From contig JANINJ010000003.1 in NCBI GenBank assembly GCA_024508855.1, forward strand, positions 1 to 64,000: 64,000 bases of DNA, read 5' to 3'. Shown here piece after piece: positions 26,582 through 37,736 of the stretch (its first letter is position 1; every line of letters begins with the position of its first letter). The position numbers and the translations under genes were made by a program. This DNA comes from Xanthobacteraceae bacterium (GTDB lineage: Bacteria > Pseudomonadota > Alphaproteobacteria > Rhizobiales > Xanthobacteraceae). Below the pieces are notes generated by a model that was not told the DNA's origin, did not search any database, and worked only from the letters and a program-made list of their open reading frames with translations.

Positions 26582-26771
26582 GAAAGATTCCTCCTAGAAT
26601 CCGCTTGTCGCGAGAACGCGATCGTCCCAATCGCGCTCCATATCCGCGGTGACCGGCAATATAACCAACCGGCTCCGGTCCCGCGACCTAATAGTGATGA
26701 ACACGGAACTTGCCAAGCCGAACATAGAAATCGGGCAATTTCAAAGACCCCATCATGAGGTACCGCATAAG

Positions 26772-27500
26772 TTAGCTGCGCGCTTGTGCGGCAAGCTCTT
26801 TCAGCACCTGCCGCAGTGCAGCAGGCGAGACAATACGACGCGGAAATTCCAGCCGCACCGTCTCGAGGCCGTTCTGCATATCCATGCCGTCCGGATCGCA
26901 ACCGGTACAACGCCAGTCGGCGCTCGATGCCCCAAGCAATCGTGTTGCATAAAGATTCATCGTGTCCAAATGATCGGCATTCATGTGCGCAACGATGTCG
27001 GACTCAGATGCCAGCAACGCATCAGCGTCGCCGAGATCGGTCAAGATATCGGATGCCGCCAGATCGACGATGCGGCCAAAACCAGCGACCAGGTGCACGC
27101 CGCTCGGAACGATCCGGAAGAAGCCGAAATCGGCAAAATCCACAAATGTCTCGGCCGAAGGATGGGTATTAAGGTAGCGCCGTCGCAGATCCGCGGCCTC
27201 GTTATCCGCAGCCGCGACGGCTGTCCCTGCCAGCATGATCCGGGCACCTTCCAGCGGGTCGCCAGGCGCCCGCTCGTCGAGCATCAATGAGACCCGCGGG
27301 TCGGCCAGGATGTTCCGGGTATGTACCGCCAGACGCGAGACGAGCAGGATCGGCGTGCCGTCGAAATGGCTGGCCAGGTTCACAAGCGAACAATAGGGGT
27401 CGCCACTCCCGGGCATCAGCGTCGCCAGCGCGCCCTGCCGGGACCGCCGCAACAGGGATCGCGCCAGCTTCGCAGCGCTGAAATCGGCATCCGGCTGCAT
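26772..27500 (-). CDS. HugZ-like pyridoxamine 5'-phosphate oxidase-fold protein
   Basis: A 242-residue protein with an FMN-binding split-barrel domain (GALATLMPGSGDPYCSLVNLA, then GARIMLAGTA) in the first 150 residues and a C-terminal DUF2470-like domain (ESDIVAHMNADHLDTMNLYA). This two-domain layout is that of the HugZ/HutZ group, some members of which bind or degrade heme; others have no known role. ATG 27500 fits an AGGGG ribosome-binding site better than a TTG two codons earlier. It lies between pckA and chvI. Confidence 0.8.
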   Translation of the reverse strand: MQPDADFSAAKLARSLLRRSRQGALATLMPGSGDPYCSLVNLASHFDGTPILLVSRLAVHTRNILADPRVSLMLDERAPGDPLEGARIMLAGTAVAAADNEAADLRRRYLNTHPSAETFVDFADFGFFRIVPSGVHLVAGFGRIVDLAASDILTDLGDADALLASESDIVAHMNADHLDTMNLYATRLLGASSADWRCTGCDPDGMDMQNGLETVRLEFPRRIVSPAALRQVLKELAAQARS

Positions 27501-27712
27501 CCTCAAATCCCCTTATTTCCCTCGGGAAAGAGCCTTTCCCCGGCCGTATTGTGCATTATATAGACGGGGCAAGGGAACCTCATGTTCCTCCAGACGTTTC
27601 ATGGAACTCGGCCACACTTCAGCCCAGCTTGCCATGCTGGTTGCTGGCCGTCTGATACGGCGCTGCGTCGAATTGGTCGACGTTTAGCCCTCCCGCTTCG
27701 GAAAGCAGGCTC

Positions 27713-28414
27713 ATGCCCACAATCGCTTTGGTCGATGACGACCGCAACATTCTGACGTCCGTCTCGATTGCGCTGGAAGCCGAAGGCTACCGCATCATGA
27801 CCTACACGGATGGTGCCTCGGCGCTGGATGGTTTCCGCACCAGTCCACCCGACCTTGCCGTGCTCGATATAAAAATGCCGCGCATGGACGGCATGGAGAC
27901 GCTGCGGCGATTGCGGCAGAAGTCGGACCTTCCCGTGATCTTCCTGACTTCGAAGGACGAGGAAATCGACGAATTGTTCGGCCTCAAAATGGGCGCCGAC
28001 GATTTCATCCGCAAACCGTTCTCGCAACGCCTGTTGGTCGAACGAGTCAAGGCGGTCTTGCGCCGCTCCGCGCCGAAAGACCCGACTGCGGTGCCAAAGG
28101 AAAACGATGCCAAGGCACTGGATCGCGGCCTGCTGCGGATGGATCCGGAACGCCATACCTGCACCTGGAAGAACGAGCCCGTCACGCTGACGGTCACCGA
28201 GTTTCTCATCCTGCAGGCACTGGCCACCCGGCCGGGCGTGGTGAAAAGCCGTAACGCCCTGATGGACGCGGCCTATGACGATCAGGTCTATGTCGACGAC
28301 CGCACCATCGACAGCCACATCAAGCGGCTGCGCAAGAAGTTCAAGGTGGTCGACGACGACTTCGAAATGATCGAAACGCTTTACGGCGTCGGCTATCGTT
28401 TCAAGGAAACGTGA
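27713..28414 (+). CDS. chvI: Two-component response regulator ChvI
   Basis: A 233-residue OmpR-family regulator. The receiver domain has the acidic pocket DDD at 8-10, the phosphoacceptor D52 in [13 protein letters not shown], and the conserved Lys in FIRKPF. The C-terminal winged helix ends with [16 protein letters not shown] and GYRF. Sequence and order match ChvI of Rhizobiales, which with ChvG controls envelope, acid-stress and symbiosis or virulence functions. The sensor gene begins 146 bases downstream. Confidence 0.94.
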   Translation: MPTIALVDDDRNILTSVSIALEAEGYRIMTYTDGASALDGFRTSPPDLAVLDIKMPRMDGMETLRRLRQKSDLPVIFLTSKDEEIDELFGLKMGADDFIRKPFSQRLLVERVKAVLRRSAPKDPTAVPKENDAKALDRGLLRMDPERHTCTWKNEPVTLTVTEFLILQALATRPGVVKSRNALMDAAYDDQVYVDDRTIDSHIKRLRKKFKVVDDDFEMIETLYGVGYRFKET

Positions 28415-28560
28415 ATCCGGCCGATTGCCGGGAAACCGGGCTTCGCGCGGCCTAAGCTGCGCCCGGCATTGCATTTTGTTAACTGACGGCGTCGCCCGAC
28501 TGGGCTAGAATGCCGACGCGCGCGGGCGCTATCTTGAAACAAACCCGGCGGTTTTAGCCA

Positions 28561-30366
28561 TTGCTGGATCGAACGCAGCCTGACCGAAACCCACGCGACG
28601 GGTCTTCCTCGTCGCTGGCGCTTTCCGATGCCGCGGGCGTGAATGCCACGCGAGGCTGGCAGCGACCGCTCGGCTGGCTGCGCCGGGTTGGGCAGTTCTT
28701 CTTCACGGTCAGCTTCTCGAGCCTGACGCGGCGTATCGTCTCGCTCAACCTCGCCGGCCTGATCGCCCTCGTCGCCAGCATCCTTTACCTCTCGCAGTTC
28801 CGCGCCGGCCTGATCGACGCGCGGGCGCAAAGCCTTCTGGTCCAGGGCGAAATCATCGCCGGTGCGATCGCCGCATCGGCGACCGTCGAGACCAATACCA
28901 TCACCATCGATCCCGACCGGCTGCTCGATCTCAAGCCCGGCGAAACCTACGGCGCGCCGGACGAATTTTCCGGCCTCGACTTCCCCATCAATCCGGAACG
29001 CGTGGCGCCGGTGCTGCGGCGGCTGATCTCGCCGACCAAGACCCGTGCGCGCATCTACGACCGCGACGGCGTGCTGATCCTCGACAGCCGCAGCCTCTAT
29101 GGGCGCGGCGACGTGATGAAGTTCGAACTACCTCCTCCCACGACGGAAAAGCCGGGCATCATCGAACGCACGACGATTGCGATCCGCACCTGGCTCAATC
29201 GCGGCGACCTGCCGCTCTATCGCGAACTCGGCCCTGAGAACGGCAACGGCTATCAGGAAGTCGCGGACTCGCTGAAGGGCCAGAAGGCGAGCATGGTGCG
29301 CATCAACGACCGCGGCGAAATCATCGTCTCGGTCGCGGTGCCGGTGCAGCGCTTCCGCGCGATCCATGGCGCGTTGATGCTCTCGACACAAGGCGACGAC
29401 ATCGACCAGATGGTGACGGCGGAACGCCTCGCCATTCTGAAGGTGTTCGGCGTCGCCGCGGTCGTCATGATCGTGCTGTCGCTGCTGCTGGCGAGCACGA
29501 TCGCCGGACCTGTGCGCCGACTGGCCGACGGGGCCGAGCGCGTTCGTCACCGCATCAAGACCCGTGTCGAGATTCCAGATTTCACTCAACGCCGCGACGA
29601 GATCGGCCATCTCTCCGGCGCGCTGCGCGACATGACCGAGTCGCTTTACAACCGCATCGAAGCCATCGAAATGTTCGCCGCCGACGTGGCGCACGAGTTG
29701 AAGAATCCGCTCACCTCGCTGCGTTCGGCAGTCGAGACGCTACCGCTGGCCAAGAACGAGAACAGCCGCTCGCGTCTGCTCGCCGTCATCGAGCACGATG
29801 TACGACGGCTGGATCGGCTGATCTCGGACATCTCCGATGCCAGCCGGCTCGATGCGGAATTACAGCGGCAGGATATCGGGCCTGTCGACGTGCGCCGATT
29901 GCTGACGACGCTGACGTCGGTCGCTAACGAGACCAAGCTCGGCCACGATGTCGCGGTCGAAACGCGGTTCGAGGGCGGATCGGCCGATACGTTCGCGGTA
30001 CGCGGACACGATTCCCGTCTCGGTCAGGTCATCTCCAATCTGGTGGTCAACGCACAATCGTTTTCGGAGTCCGGCGGCAAGGTCCGCGTGGTGTGCCGCC
30101 GCGTCAAATCCGAAATCGAGATCGTCGTCGACGACAATGGCCCGGGAATTCGCGACGACGCGCTGGAGCGCATCTTCGAGCGCTTCTATACCGATCGCCC
30201 GCATCAGGGCTTTGGCCAGAATTCCGGATTGGGTCTGTCGATCTCGAAACAGATCATCGAAGCACACCGCGGCCGCATCTGGGCCGAGAACCGCCCGGGT
30301 CCGTCCGATGCCGATGGTATGGCGACAGTGGCCGGCGCGCGCTTCGTGGTCCGGTTACCGACATGA
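28561..30366 (+). CDS. chvG: Sensor histidine kinase ChvG
   Basis: A 601-residue inner membrane kinase. One membrane segment (SLNLAGLIALVASILYLSQF) precedes a periplasmic domain of about 240 residues, and a second (VFGVAAVVMIVLSLLLASTIAGP) leads into a HAMP linker. The phosphoacceptor is H378 in FAADVAHELKNPL, and the ATPase domain carries DNGPGI and GLGLSISKQI. It should phosphorylate ChvI. The start is TTG 28561; no ATG fits. The stop overlaps the hprK start (ATGA), so translation is coupled to the PTS genes. Confidence 0.93.
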   Translation: MLDRTQPDRNPRDGSSSSLALSDAAGVNATRGWQRPLGWLRRVGQFFFTVSFSSLTRRIVSLNLAGLIALVASILYLSQFRAGLIDARAQSLLVQGEIIAGAIAASATVETNTITIDPDRLLDLKPGETYGAPDEFSGLDFPINPERVAPVLRRLISPTKTRARIYDRDGVLILDSRSLYGRGDVMKFELPPPTTEKPGIIERTTIAIRTWLNRGDLPLYRELGPENGNGYQEVADSLKGQKASMVRINDRGEIIVSVAVPVQRFRAIHGALMLSTQGDDIDQMVTAERLAILKVFGVAAVVMIVLSLLLASTIAGPVRRLADGAERVRHRIKTRVEIPDFTQRRDEIGHLSGALRDMTESLYNRIEAIEMFAADVAHELKNPLTSLRSAVETLPLAKNENSRSRLLAVIEHDVRRLDRLISDISDASRLDAELQRQDIGPVDVRRLLTTLTSVANETKLGHDVAVETRFEGGSADTFAVRGHDSRLGQVISNLVVNAQSFSESGGKVRVVCRRVKSEIEIVVDDNGPGIRDDALERIFERFYTDRPHQGFGQNSGLGLSISKQIIEAHRGRIWAENRPGPSDADGMATVAGARFVVRLPT

Positions 30367-30899
30367 CCGCGATCGCAAACGGTCCGGCAACTAGCATCCA
30401 TGCTTCGGCGGTGCGGATCGGCGATCTCGGCATCCTGATCCGTGGTCCGTCCGGCGCGGGAAAATCCCGGCTGGCGTTCGATCTGATCCTGGCGGGCCGA
30501 GCCGGGCAACTTCCTCCTACGGTGCTGGTAGGCGATGACCGGGTATATCTGGCTAATCAGGACGGCCACCTCACGGTGCGCCCGGTGCCGAACCTTGCCG
30601 GGCTGATCGAGGTCCGCGGCCTCGGTATCCGCCGCTGCGACCATGTGCCCGAGGCGACCGTAAGCCTCATCGTCGACCTTGGTGCAGCCGACGGCGCGCG
30701 CCTGCCGGAGCCCGAAAGCCTGATCACGACCCTGTTCGGGGTCATTCTGCGGCGAATACCGGTCTTGAGCGGCTTTTCGGCACTATCTTTGATTGCTGCC
30801 GATGTTTTGACAACCTCAGGTTACCCTGAGGGCGACATTTTGGACGATTGCCGGAAGGAAATTCGTAACCATATAAGTCCCACTATCGCCACCAAATAG
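30363..30899 (+). CDS. hprK: HPr kinase/phosphorylase, short alphaproteobacterial form
   Basis: A 178-residue protein equal to the C-terminal catalytic domain of Gram-positive HprK, without its N-terminal domain, as is usual in alphaproteobacteria. Walker A is GPSGAGKS (28-35), followed by LVGDDRVYL and the family signature IEVRGLGI. It phosphorylates and dephosphorylates the regulatory serine of HPr. It overlaps chvG by four bases and precedes the EIIA and HPr genes, forming one regulatory operon. The residue after GKS is Arg where relatives often have Asp or Glu. Confidence 0.92.
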   Translation: MTAIANGPATSIHASAVRIGDLGILIRGPSGAGKSRLAFDLILAGRAGQLPPTVLVGDDRVYLANQDGHLTVRPVPNLAGLIEVRGLGIRRCDHVPEATVSLIVDLGAADGARLPEPESLITTLFGVILRRIPVLSGFSALSLIAADVLTTSGYPEGDILDDCRKEIRNHISPTIATK

Positions 30900-31028
30900 A
30901 CGCCTCCGGCCTCCCGATAATGGCAAAAATCGGGGAGAATCCTTGCGGCCCCCCCTTGCGCGGCGGCTCCGGATGGTCAAAGTGGCCCGTTCGTGCGGTG
31001 CACCAAAGGCACCCACGAGGAGTTCTCG

Positions 31029-31430
31029 ATGATTGGTCTGGTACTTGTGACCCATGGGCGCCTTGCCGACGAATTCAGGGCAGCGCTCGAACACGTAATG
31101 GGTCCGCAAAAACAAATCGAATCGATCACCATCGGCGCGGAAGACGATGCCGATTTGTGTCGAAGCGATATTATTGAAGCCGTTAACCGGGTCGACAGTG
31201 GCAACGGCGTTGCTATCCTGACCGACATGTTCGGTGGCACGCCTTCAAACCTCGCGATCTCCTGCATGAGCCGACCCAAGGTCGAAGTGCTCGCAGGCAT
31301 CAACCTTCCGATGCTGGTGAAGCTTGCGAAGGTGCGCAACGACCTTCCGTTGCCGGAAGCCATTGCAGCGGCGCAGGAAGCCGGACGCAAGTACGTCACC
31401 ATCGCCAGCCGGGTTCTCGCAGGCAAATGA
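31029..31430 (+). CDS. PTS system EIIA component, mannose family
   Basis: A 133-residue EIIA(Man)-type protein. The phosphoacceptor is His9 in LVLVTHGRLADEF, and ILTDMFGGTPSNLAI is the family signature. No EIIB, EIIC or EIID permease genes lie nearby, so this is the sugar-transport-free, regulatory PTS branch known in alphaproteobacteria. ATG 31029 follows GAGGAG. It overlaps the HPr gene by four bases (ATGA). Confidence 0.93.
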   Translation: MIGLVLVTHGRLADEFRAALEHVMGPQKQIESITIGAEDDADLCRSDIIEAVNRVDSGNGVAILTDMFGGTPSNLAISCMSRPKVEVLAGINLPMLVKLAKVRNDLPLPEAIAAAQEAGRKYVTIASRVLAGK

Positions 31431-31771
31431 CCGCAGCGCCCGACGATCCAGCACCGCCGGGCGACAACGTCGCAGCCGATTCACCCTCGCCGCAAGCCGG
31501 GGCCACGACCCGCGAACTCATGATCACCAACAAGCGCGGCTTGCACGCACGCGCTTCGGCAAAGTTCGTGCAGCTGGTCGAACGCTTCAACGCCAATGTC
31601 TCCGTCACCCGCAACGGCGAGACGGTGGGCGGCACATCGATCATGGGATTGATGATGCTTTCTGCCGGTCCCGGCACCAGCATCGTCGTTTCCGCAACCG
31701 GCGCGGAAGCCGAGCAGGCCGTCGCCGCGATCGCCGATCTCGTCAACGGAAAGTTCGGCGAAGGTGATTGA
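31427..31771 (+). CDS. ptsH: Phosphocarrier protein HPr
   Basis: A 114-residue HPr with an unusual Pro/Ala-rich N-terminal extension of about 28 residues before the core. The phosphoacceptor is His40 in KRGLHARASAKF, and the regulatory serine is Ser71 in GGTSIMGLMML, the target of HprK. It relays phosphate from EI(Ntr) to EIIA(Man). EI is not in the window. It is the last gene of the chvI-chvG-hprK-EIIA-ptsH operon; ahcY, which often follows in rhizobia, is absent here. Confidence 0.93.
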   Translation: MTAAPDDPAPPGDNVAADSPSPQAGATTRELMITNKRGLHARASAKFVQLVERFNANVSVTRNGETVGGTSIMGLMMLSAGPGTSIVVSATGAEAEQAVAAIADLVNGKFGEGD

Positions 31772-31804
31772 TCCAAAACGGTCGATGGCCTGATCGGCCG
31801 CGCA

Positions 31805-33403
31805 CTACCCTTTCGGCGCTACGATATAGATCTCCCAAGTGACCACCGGTCCCGGTGTGCCGTGAAAGAAGCGGCGCGTCGTCATGTCGAGACGTTCGGC
31901 ATCGGGAACGTGCGCCTTCATCCATGCGACGCAGGCCGCATGCTGCCAGTCCTTCGGATCGCAGATGCCGATGAAGCCGGTGCGCATGGCGTCCTCTGTC
32001 GACAGCAGCCCGGCCGACCACGCATCGTATGGCGTGAATGGCGTCGGATGATCCAGGCTGTAGAACGTCATCAGGTCGGCGGTCTCCACCGATCCCGCCA
32101 CGGCCGACCAGCGCGAGGCAAACCGCTTGTGCCAGATGTCGCTCAATTCGCGCGCCAGTTCGGAGCGGGCCTCATAGGACAAACTGGTGTGAACTTTTTG
32201 GGCCGCTTTCCTGTTCGCGATCTGAGGGGACAGCGCCAGGATCAGCAGCGTGAGCACCAGCCACATGCCGGTAATCCGGAACAACGCAATCCTCGGAATG
32301 CGCAGGACCGGAATGGAAACCAGCGCCAGCGGCACCAGGAAAAACAGCGGAATGCCCCAATCGGTCTTCATCCAAACCGCAAACGCGAAGGCGCCCAGCG
32401 GCGGCCCGATCGCGACGATGATCGAGATCAGCCAGATATGGATCGCTTGCGAAATTCGTACGCCGGAGTTCGCGCCGTGCCTCCAGTTGAACGTCATTGT
32501 CCGCAGTGCATTTCGTCTGCCTTGCGGCATGAACCAGACCGCCAGCGCGGCGAGCGCTATTGGAAACAGCAACAGCACGACGTTATGGCCGATGTACCCG
32601 CCGACAGAATGCAGGGCGTGGATGCGGCTCGGGTCGTCGTAGACGTCTCCGGCATACTTGAGCGGCAGGAAATCCACCCGCTTCAGCCACCACAGATGCG
32701 GCGTCAGCACGAGCAGGAACGTGGCGATCGCCACCCACGGCGCCGGAGAGCGCAGAAATCGCACCCGTTCCGGATGCAGCAGCGCGGCTATTCCGACAGC
32801 GCCGATCATCGTCAGCGCCCAGTACTTCGTCAGCAGTGCGGCGGCTCCCGCCAGCCCGAGCAGCACGCCGGACCACGCGTTGCGCTTCTCGAATGCGTTC
32901 AGATAGGCCAGCACCAACAGCGGCAATGTCGCGAGTTGCAACAGGTCTGCATTGTATTTGTATCCTTTGAAATTGAAGATCGGATACAGCGCCAGCATGA
33001 CGACCGTCAGGAATGCGCGCCGGCGGTCGACCACGCGGAGCGCAATCCGCCAGCAGACCCAGATCCCGAAACTGACGACGGTCATCGCCAGTGCGTAGGT
33101 CGCCCAATCCGCAACCGGGAAAAACCGGAACCAGATGCCGATGACCCAGCCCGACAGCGGCGGATGCTTGCCATAGCCCAGCAGCCATTGCTGCCCCCAG
33201 GCATAGGCTTCGGCGACATCGAAGTGGATATTCTGGGCGCGCTTGACGAGCGTCAGGATCGCGGTCCACAGCACCACATGCAGCGCCAGCAACGCCGCCA
33301 CCAGCGTATCGGCGTAATACTCGTCATCGACGATCGCCCCAAGCCACGCCGCGGCACGGCGGTAGAGGGAGGGTCGAGAGGAACGGGACCCGACTGACGG
33401 CAT
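31805..33403 (-). CDS. Membrane glycosyltransferase, family 39 (ArnT/PMT-like)
   Basis: A 532-residue inner membrane protein with about 11-12 hydrophobic segments. The N-terminal loop NIHFDVAEAYAWGQQWLLGYGKHPPLSGWVIG is the acidic first periplasmic loop plus HPP motif of GT-C / dolichyl-phosphate-mannose-protein mannosyltransferase-like (PF13231) enzymes, which transfer sugars from lipid-phosphate carriers to envelope acceptors. ATG 33403 is used; an ATG at 33511 would add 36 low-complexity residues. The acceptor is unknown. It is convergent with ptsH and divergent from lepA. Confidence 0.82.
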   Translation of the reverse strand: MPSVGSRSSRPSLYRRAAAWLGAIVDDEYYADTLVAALLALHVVLWTAILTLVKRAQNIHFDVAEAYAWGQQWLLGYGKHPPLSGWVIGIWFRFFPVADWATYALAMTVVSFGIWVCWRIALRVVDRRRAFLTVVMLALYPIFNFKGYKYNADLLQLATLPLLVLAYLNAFEKRNAWSGVLLGLAGAAALLTKYWALTMIGAVGIAALLHPERVRFLRSPAPWVAIATFLLVLTPHLWWLKRVDFLPLKYAGDVYDDPSRIHALHSVGGYIGHNVVLLLFPIALAALAVWFMPQGRRNALRTMTFNWRHGANSGVRISQAIHIWLISIIVAIGPPLGAFAFAVWMKTDWGIPLFFLVPLALVSIPVLRIPRIALFRITGMWLVLTLLILALSPQIANRKAAQKVHTSLSYEARSELARELSDIWHKRFASRWSAVAGSVETADLMTFYSLDHPTPFTPYDAWSAGLLSTEDAMRTGFIGICDPKDWQHAACVAWMKAHVPDAERLDMTTRRFFHGTPGPVVTWEIYIVAPKG

Positions 33404-33628
33404 AATGTGCCCTGACTGACGATCGGCTGGAACGGAAAACAGCAGCGGGACCGGCCTGGAACCGGTCGTACGCGGAATTGGCCGCGGCAAACGCGACGGC
33501 CAATTCGTCATAATCGGCCGGCCCAGTCCCTATCCTGTTTCGCGGCCAAGGGGAATCCGGCGCCGCTCACACTTAAGAGATTTTCCAAGATAGTTGCCGG
33601 TTTTTGGTGCCGGTGCTATCCCCCGCCG

Positions 33629-35434
<1,806 letters not shown>

Positions 35435-35601
35435 CGCTTTCCACCGCCCCGAAGCCGCTTTGGTGAGATTCCCCTCGCCCTGCGACCAAATGTAACGTGT
35501 CTGCATGCACAACGGGATTGCACCGTTGCGCTTAACCTTGCCTGCCCTCGGCAACTCCTCCAAGCTGTTCGTTTGAAGCAAAAACAAGCTGGGAGGCACC
35601 A

Positions 35602-36816
35602 ATGAGATTCTCGCGCCACGCGATCACCGCGGCGATATTGTCGTTATCATTGACCGCAGGAGGAGCCGCGTCGGCACAATCGTCCGATGCGCCCTTGAAG
35701 ATCGGCGTCATCACCGACTTCGGGTCGGTCTATGCCGATATCGGCGGCGCCGGCAATGTCGAAGGCGCCAAGATGGCCATCGAGGAATTCGGCGGCACCA
35801 TGTTCGGCAAGCCGATCGAGCTCGTAACGGCCGATCCGCAGATGAAAGCCGACAACGCGGCTGCGATCGCGCGCAAATGGTACGAGGCCGAAAATGTCGA
35901 CATGATCATCGACCTTCCCACATCCGCCACGGCGCTGGCCGCGATGGAGATGTCGAAGCGCTTCGAAAAGATCATGATCATCACCGATGCCGCCAGCTCG
36001 GACATCACCGGCAAGTCCTGCTCGCCCTATACGGCACACTGGACTTACGACACCTATTCGAACGCACATACGGTCGGAAGCGCCATTGTCAAACAGGGCG
36101 GCGACAGCTGGTTCTTCATCACCGCCGATTACGTATTCGGCCATTCGATCGAACGCGACGTCAGCGAAGTGGTGAAAGCCGCCGGCGGCAAGGTTCTCGG
36201 CAGCGCACGACATCCGCTCAACACCTCCGACTTCTCATCGTTCCTGCTGCAGGCGCAGGCCTCCAAGGCCAAGGTGATCGGCCTCGCCAATGCCGGCGGC
36301 GACACCATCAACGCCATCAAGCAGGCCTCGGAATTCGGCATCGTCGCCGGCGGCCAGAAGCTCGCCGGTATCGTGATGTTCATTTCGGACATTCACAGCC
36401 TCGGCCTCAAAATGGCGCAGGGACTGATCATCACCGAAGCCTACTACTGGGACTTGAACGATCGCACCCGCGCTTTCGGCAAGAAGTTCTTCGAACGCAT
36501 GAAGCGGATGCCGACGATGAACCAAGCCTCCACCTACAGCGCGACGCTGCATTACCTGAAGGCCGTCAAGGCGGCCGGTACGCGAGACACCAAGACGGTT
36601 CTGGCCAAGATGCGGGAGATGCCGGTGCGCGACGCCTTCACCGACAACGGCGTACTGCGCGAAGATGGCCGCATGGTGCACAGCATGTACCTGCTCGAAG
36701 TGAAGAAGCCGGAGGAATCGAAATATCCGTGGGACTACTACAAGGTCTTGGCCGAAGTCCCCGGCGATCAGGCGTTCCGGCCGATGAAAGATGGCGGCTG
36801 CCCGCTGATCAAATAA
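35602..36816 (+). CDS. ABC transporter substrate-binding protein, branched-chain amino acid type
   Basis: A 404-residue periplasmic protein with a signal peptide (LSLSLTAGGAASA-QS). It is followed by a type 1 periplasmic-binding fold of the LivJ/LivK family: LKIGVITDFGSVYADIGGAGNVEGAKMAIEE, then VDMIIDLPTSATALAAMEMS and a family-typical C-terminus. Ligands of this family include branched-chain amino acids, amides, urea and aromatic acids. ATG 35602 follows GGGAGG. No permease or ATPase genes accompany it, so it is an orphan that must share a transporter, and it is closed off by a strong terminator. Confidence 0.88.
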   Translation: MRFSRHAITAAILSLSLTAGGAASAQSSDAPLKIGVITDFGSVYADIGGAGNVEGAKMAIEEFGGTMFGKPIELVTADPQMKADNAAAIARKWYEAENVDMIIDLPTSATALAAMEMSKRFEKIMIITDAASSDITGKSCSPYTAHWTYDTYSNAHTVGSAIVKQGGDSWFFITADYVFGHSIERDVSEVVKAAGGKVLGSARHPLNTSDFSSFLLQAQASKAKVIGLANAGGDTINAIKQASEFGIVAGGQKLAGIVMFISDIHSLGLKMAQGLIITEAYYWDLNDRTRAFGKKFFERMKRMPTMNQASTYSATLHYLKAVKAAGTRDTKTVLAKMREMPVRDAFTDNGVLREDGRMVHSMYLLEVKKPEESKYPWDYYKVLAEVPGDQAFRPMKDGGCPLIK

Positions 36817-36829
36817 ATCGCACTAAAAC

Positions 36830-36867
36830 AACGGCATCGCGCACATGACACAAGGCGCGATGCCGTT
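36830..36867 (+). terminator. Rho-independent-type terminator after the binding-protein gene
   Basis: A perfect 13-bp stem, AACGGCATCGCGC (36830-36842) and GCGCGATGCCGTT (36855-36867), with a 12-base loop, followed by CCTT. It lies 14 bases after the stop codon. The T-run is short but the stem is long. Confidence 0.75.
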
Positions 36868-36993
36868 CCTTCGCGTTTTGCTCCCCAGCATCGAGAAGAC
36901 GATGCGGGGACAATAGCCGCCCGCGACTTGACAGCGGTTCCATCACCCCTGAGGCTGCCGGTGTCGAATCCACATCCAAGCTTCGGAGGCAAA

Positions 36994-37176
36994 ATGGCGT
37001 ATAAATTCGAGGTCTACAAAGACAAAGCCGGCGAATTCCGTTTTCGTTTCAAGGCATCGAACGGCGAGATCATGTTCGGGTCGGAAGGCTATGCGCAAAA
37101 AGCATCCGCACTGAGCGCCATCGACTCTATCAAGAAGCACGCGCCCGCCGCAGATATCGACGACCAGATCAAGTAA
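36994..37176 (+). CDS. YegP/DUF1508 family small protein
   Basis: A 60-residue protein made of one DUF1508 unit: YKFEVYKDKAGEFRFRFKASNGEIMFGSEGY, then SALSAIDSIKKHAP. The E. coli relative YegP has two such units. Function is unknown; it is a small beta-beta-alpha cytoplasmic protein. ATG 36994 has CGGAGG upstream, which decides against a longer frame from 36928. Confidence 0.85.
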   Translation: MAYKFEVYKDKAGEFRFRFKASNGEIMFGSEGYAQKASALSAIDSIKKHAPAADIDDQIK

Positions 37177-37187
37177 AGTAATCTATC

Positions 37188-37649
37188 GTGTCCCCCGCGA
37201 CACGCGCTGGATCGGCAAAAGCCTCGATGCGCTTTGCCGATCCATCTGTCGGCGCGGCTTTCAAGGCTTATCCGCCGGCATTGCGTTCGCGGCTGATGAT
37301 GTTACGTCAGCTGATCTTCGAAACGGCGCGAACGACCGAAGGCATCGGCGAGTTGCACGAGACCCTGAAATGGGGCCAGCCGAGCTATCTCACGGCTGCA
37401 TCGAAAAGCGGCAGCACGATTCGTATCGACCGCATCAAATCGCGCGACGATCGATACGCGATCTACTTCCACTGCCAGACCGATCTGGTGGAAACCTTTC
37501 GCGAGCTCTATCCGAAACAGCTCGCCTTTGCGGGCAACCGTTGCATCGTGCTGAACGTGTCCGATGAGCCTCCCAGGCGAGCGCTGCGTCATTGCATCGG
37601 ACTGGCGCTGACCTATCACCTCCGCAAGGCGCAGCGCCGCCGATCGTGA
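37188..37649 (+). CDS. DUF1801 domain protein
   Basis: A 153-residue cytoplasmic protein of the DUF1801 (YdhG-like, PF08818) family. Recognisable pieces are LRQLIFETARTTEGIGELHETLKWGQPSYL and the beta-rich IRIDRIKSRDDRYAIYFHCQTDLV. The start is GTG 37188, eleven bases after the DUF1508 gene, so the pair may be cotranscribed. Function is unknown. Confidence 0.8.
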   Translation: MSPATRAGSAKASMRFADPSVGAAFKAYPPALRSRLMMLRQLIFETARTTEGIGELHETLKWGQPSYLTAASKSGSTIRIDRIKSRDDRYAIYFHCQTDLVETFRELYPKQLAFAGNRCIVLNVSDEPPRRALRHCIGLALTYHLRKAQRRRS

Positions 37650-37736
37650 GCCACTCTCTGGACTTACTCCAATGTGATCCGGCGCGATCGCCCAATGTGC
37701 TGAATTCGATTCACGCATGGGCTATACTGATATGCG

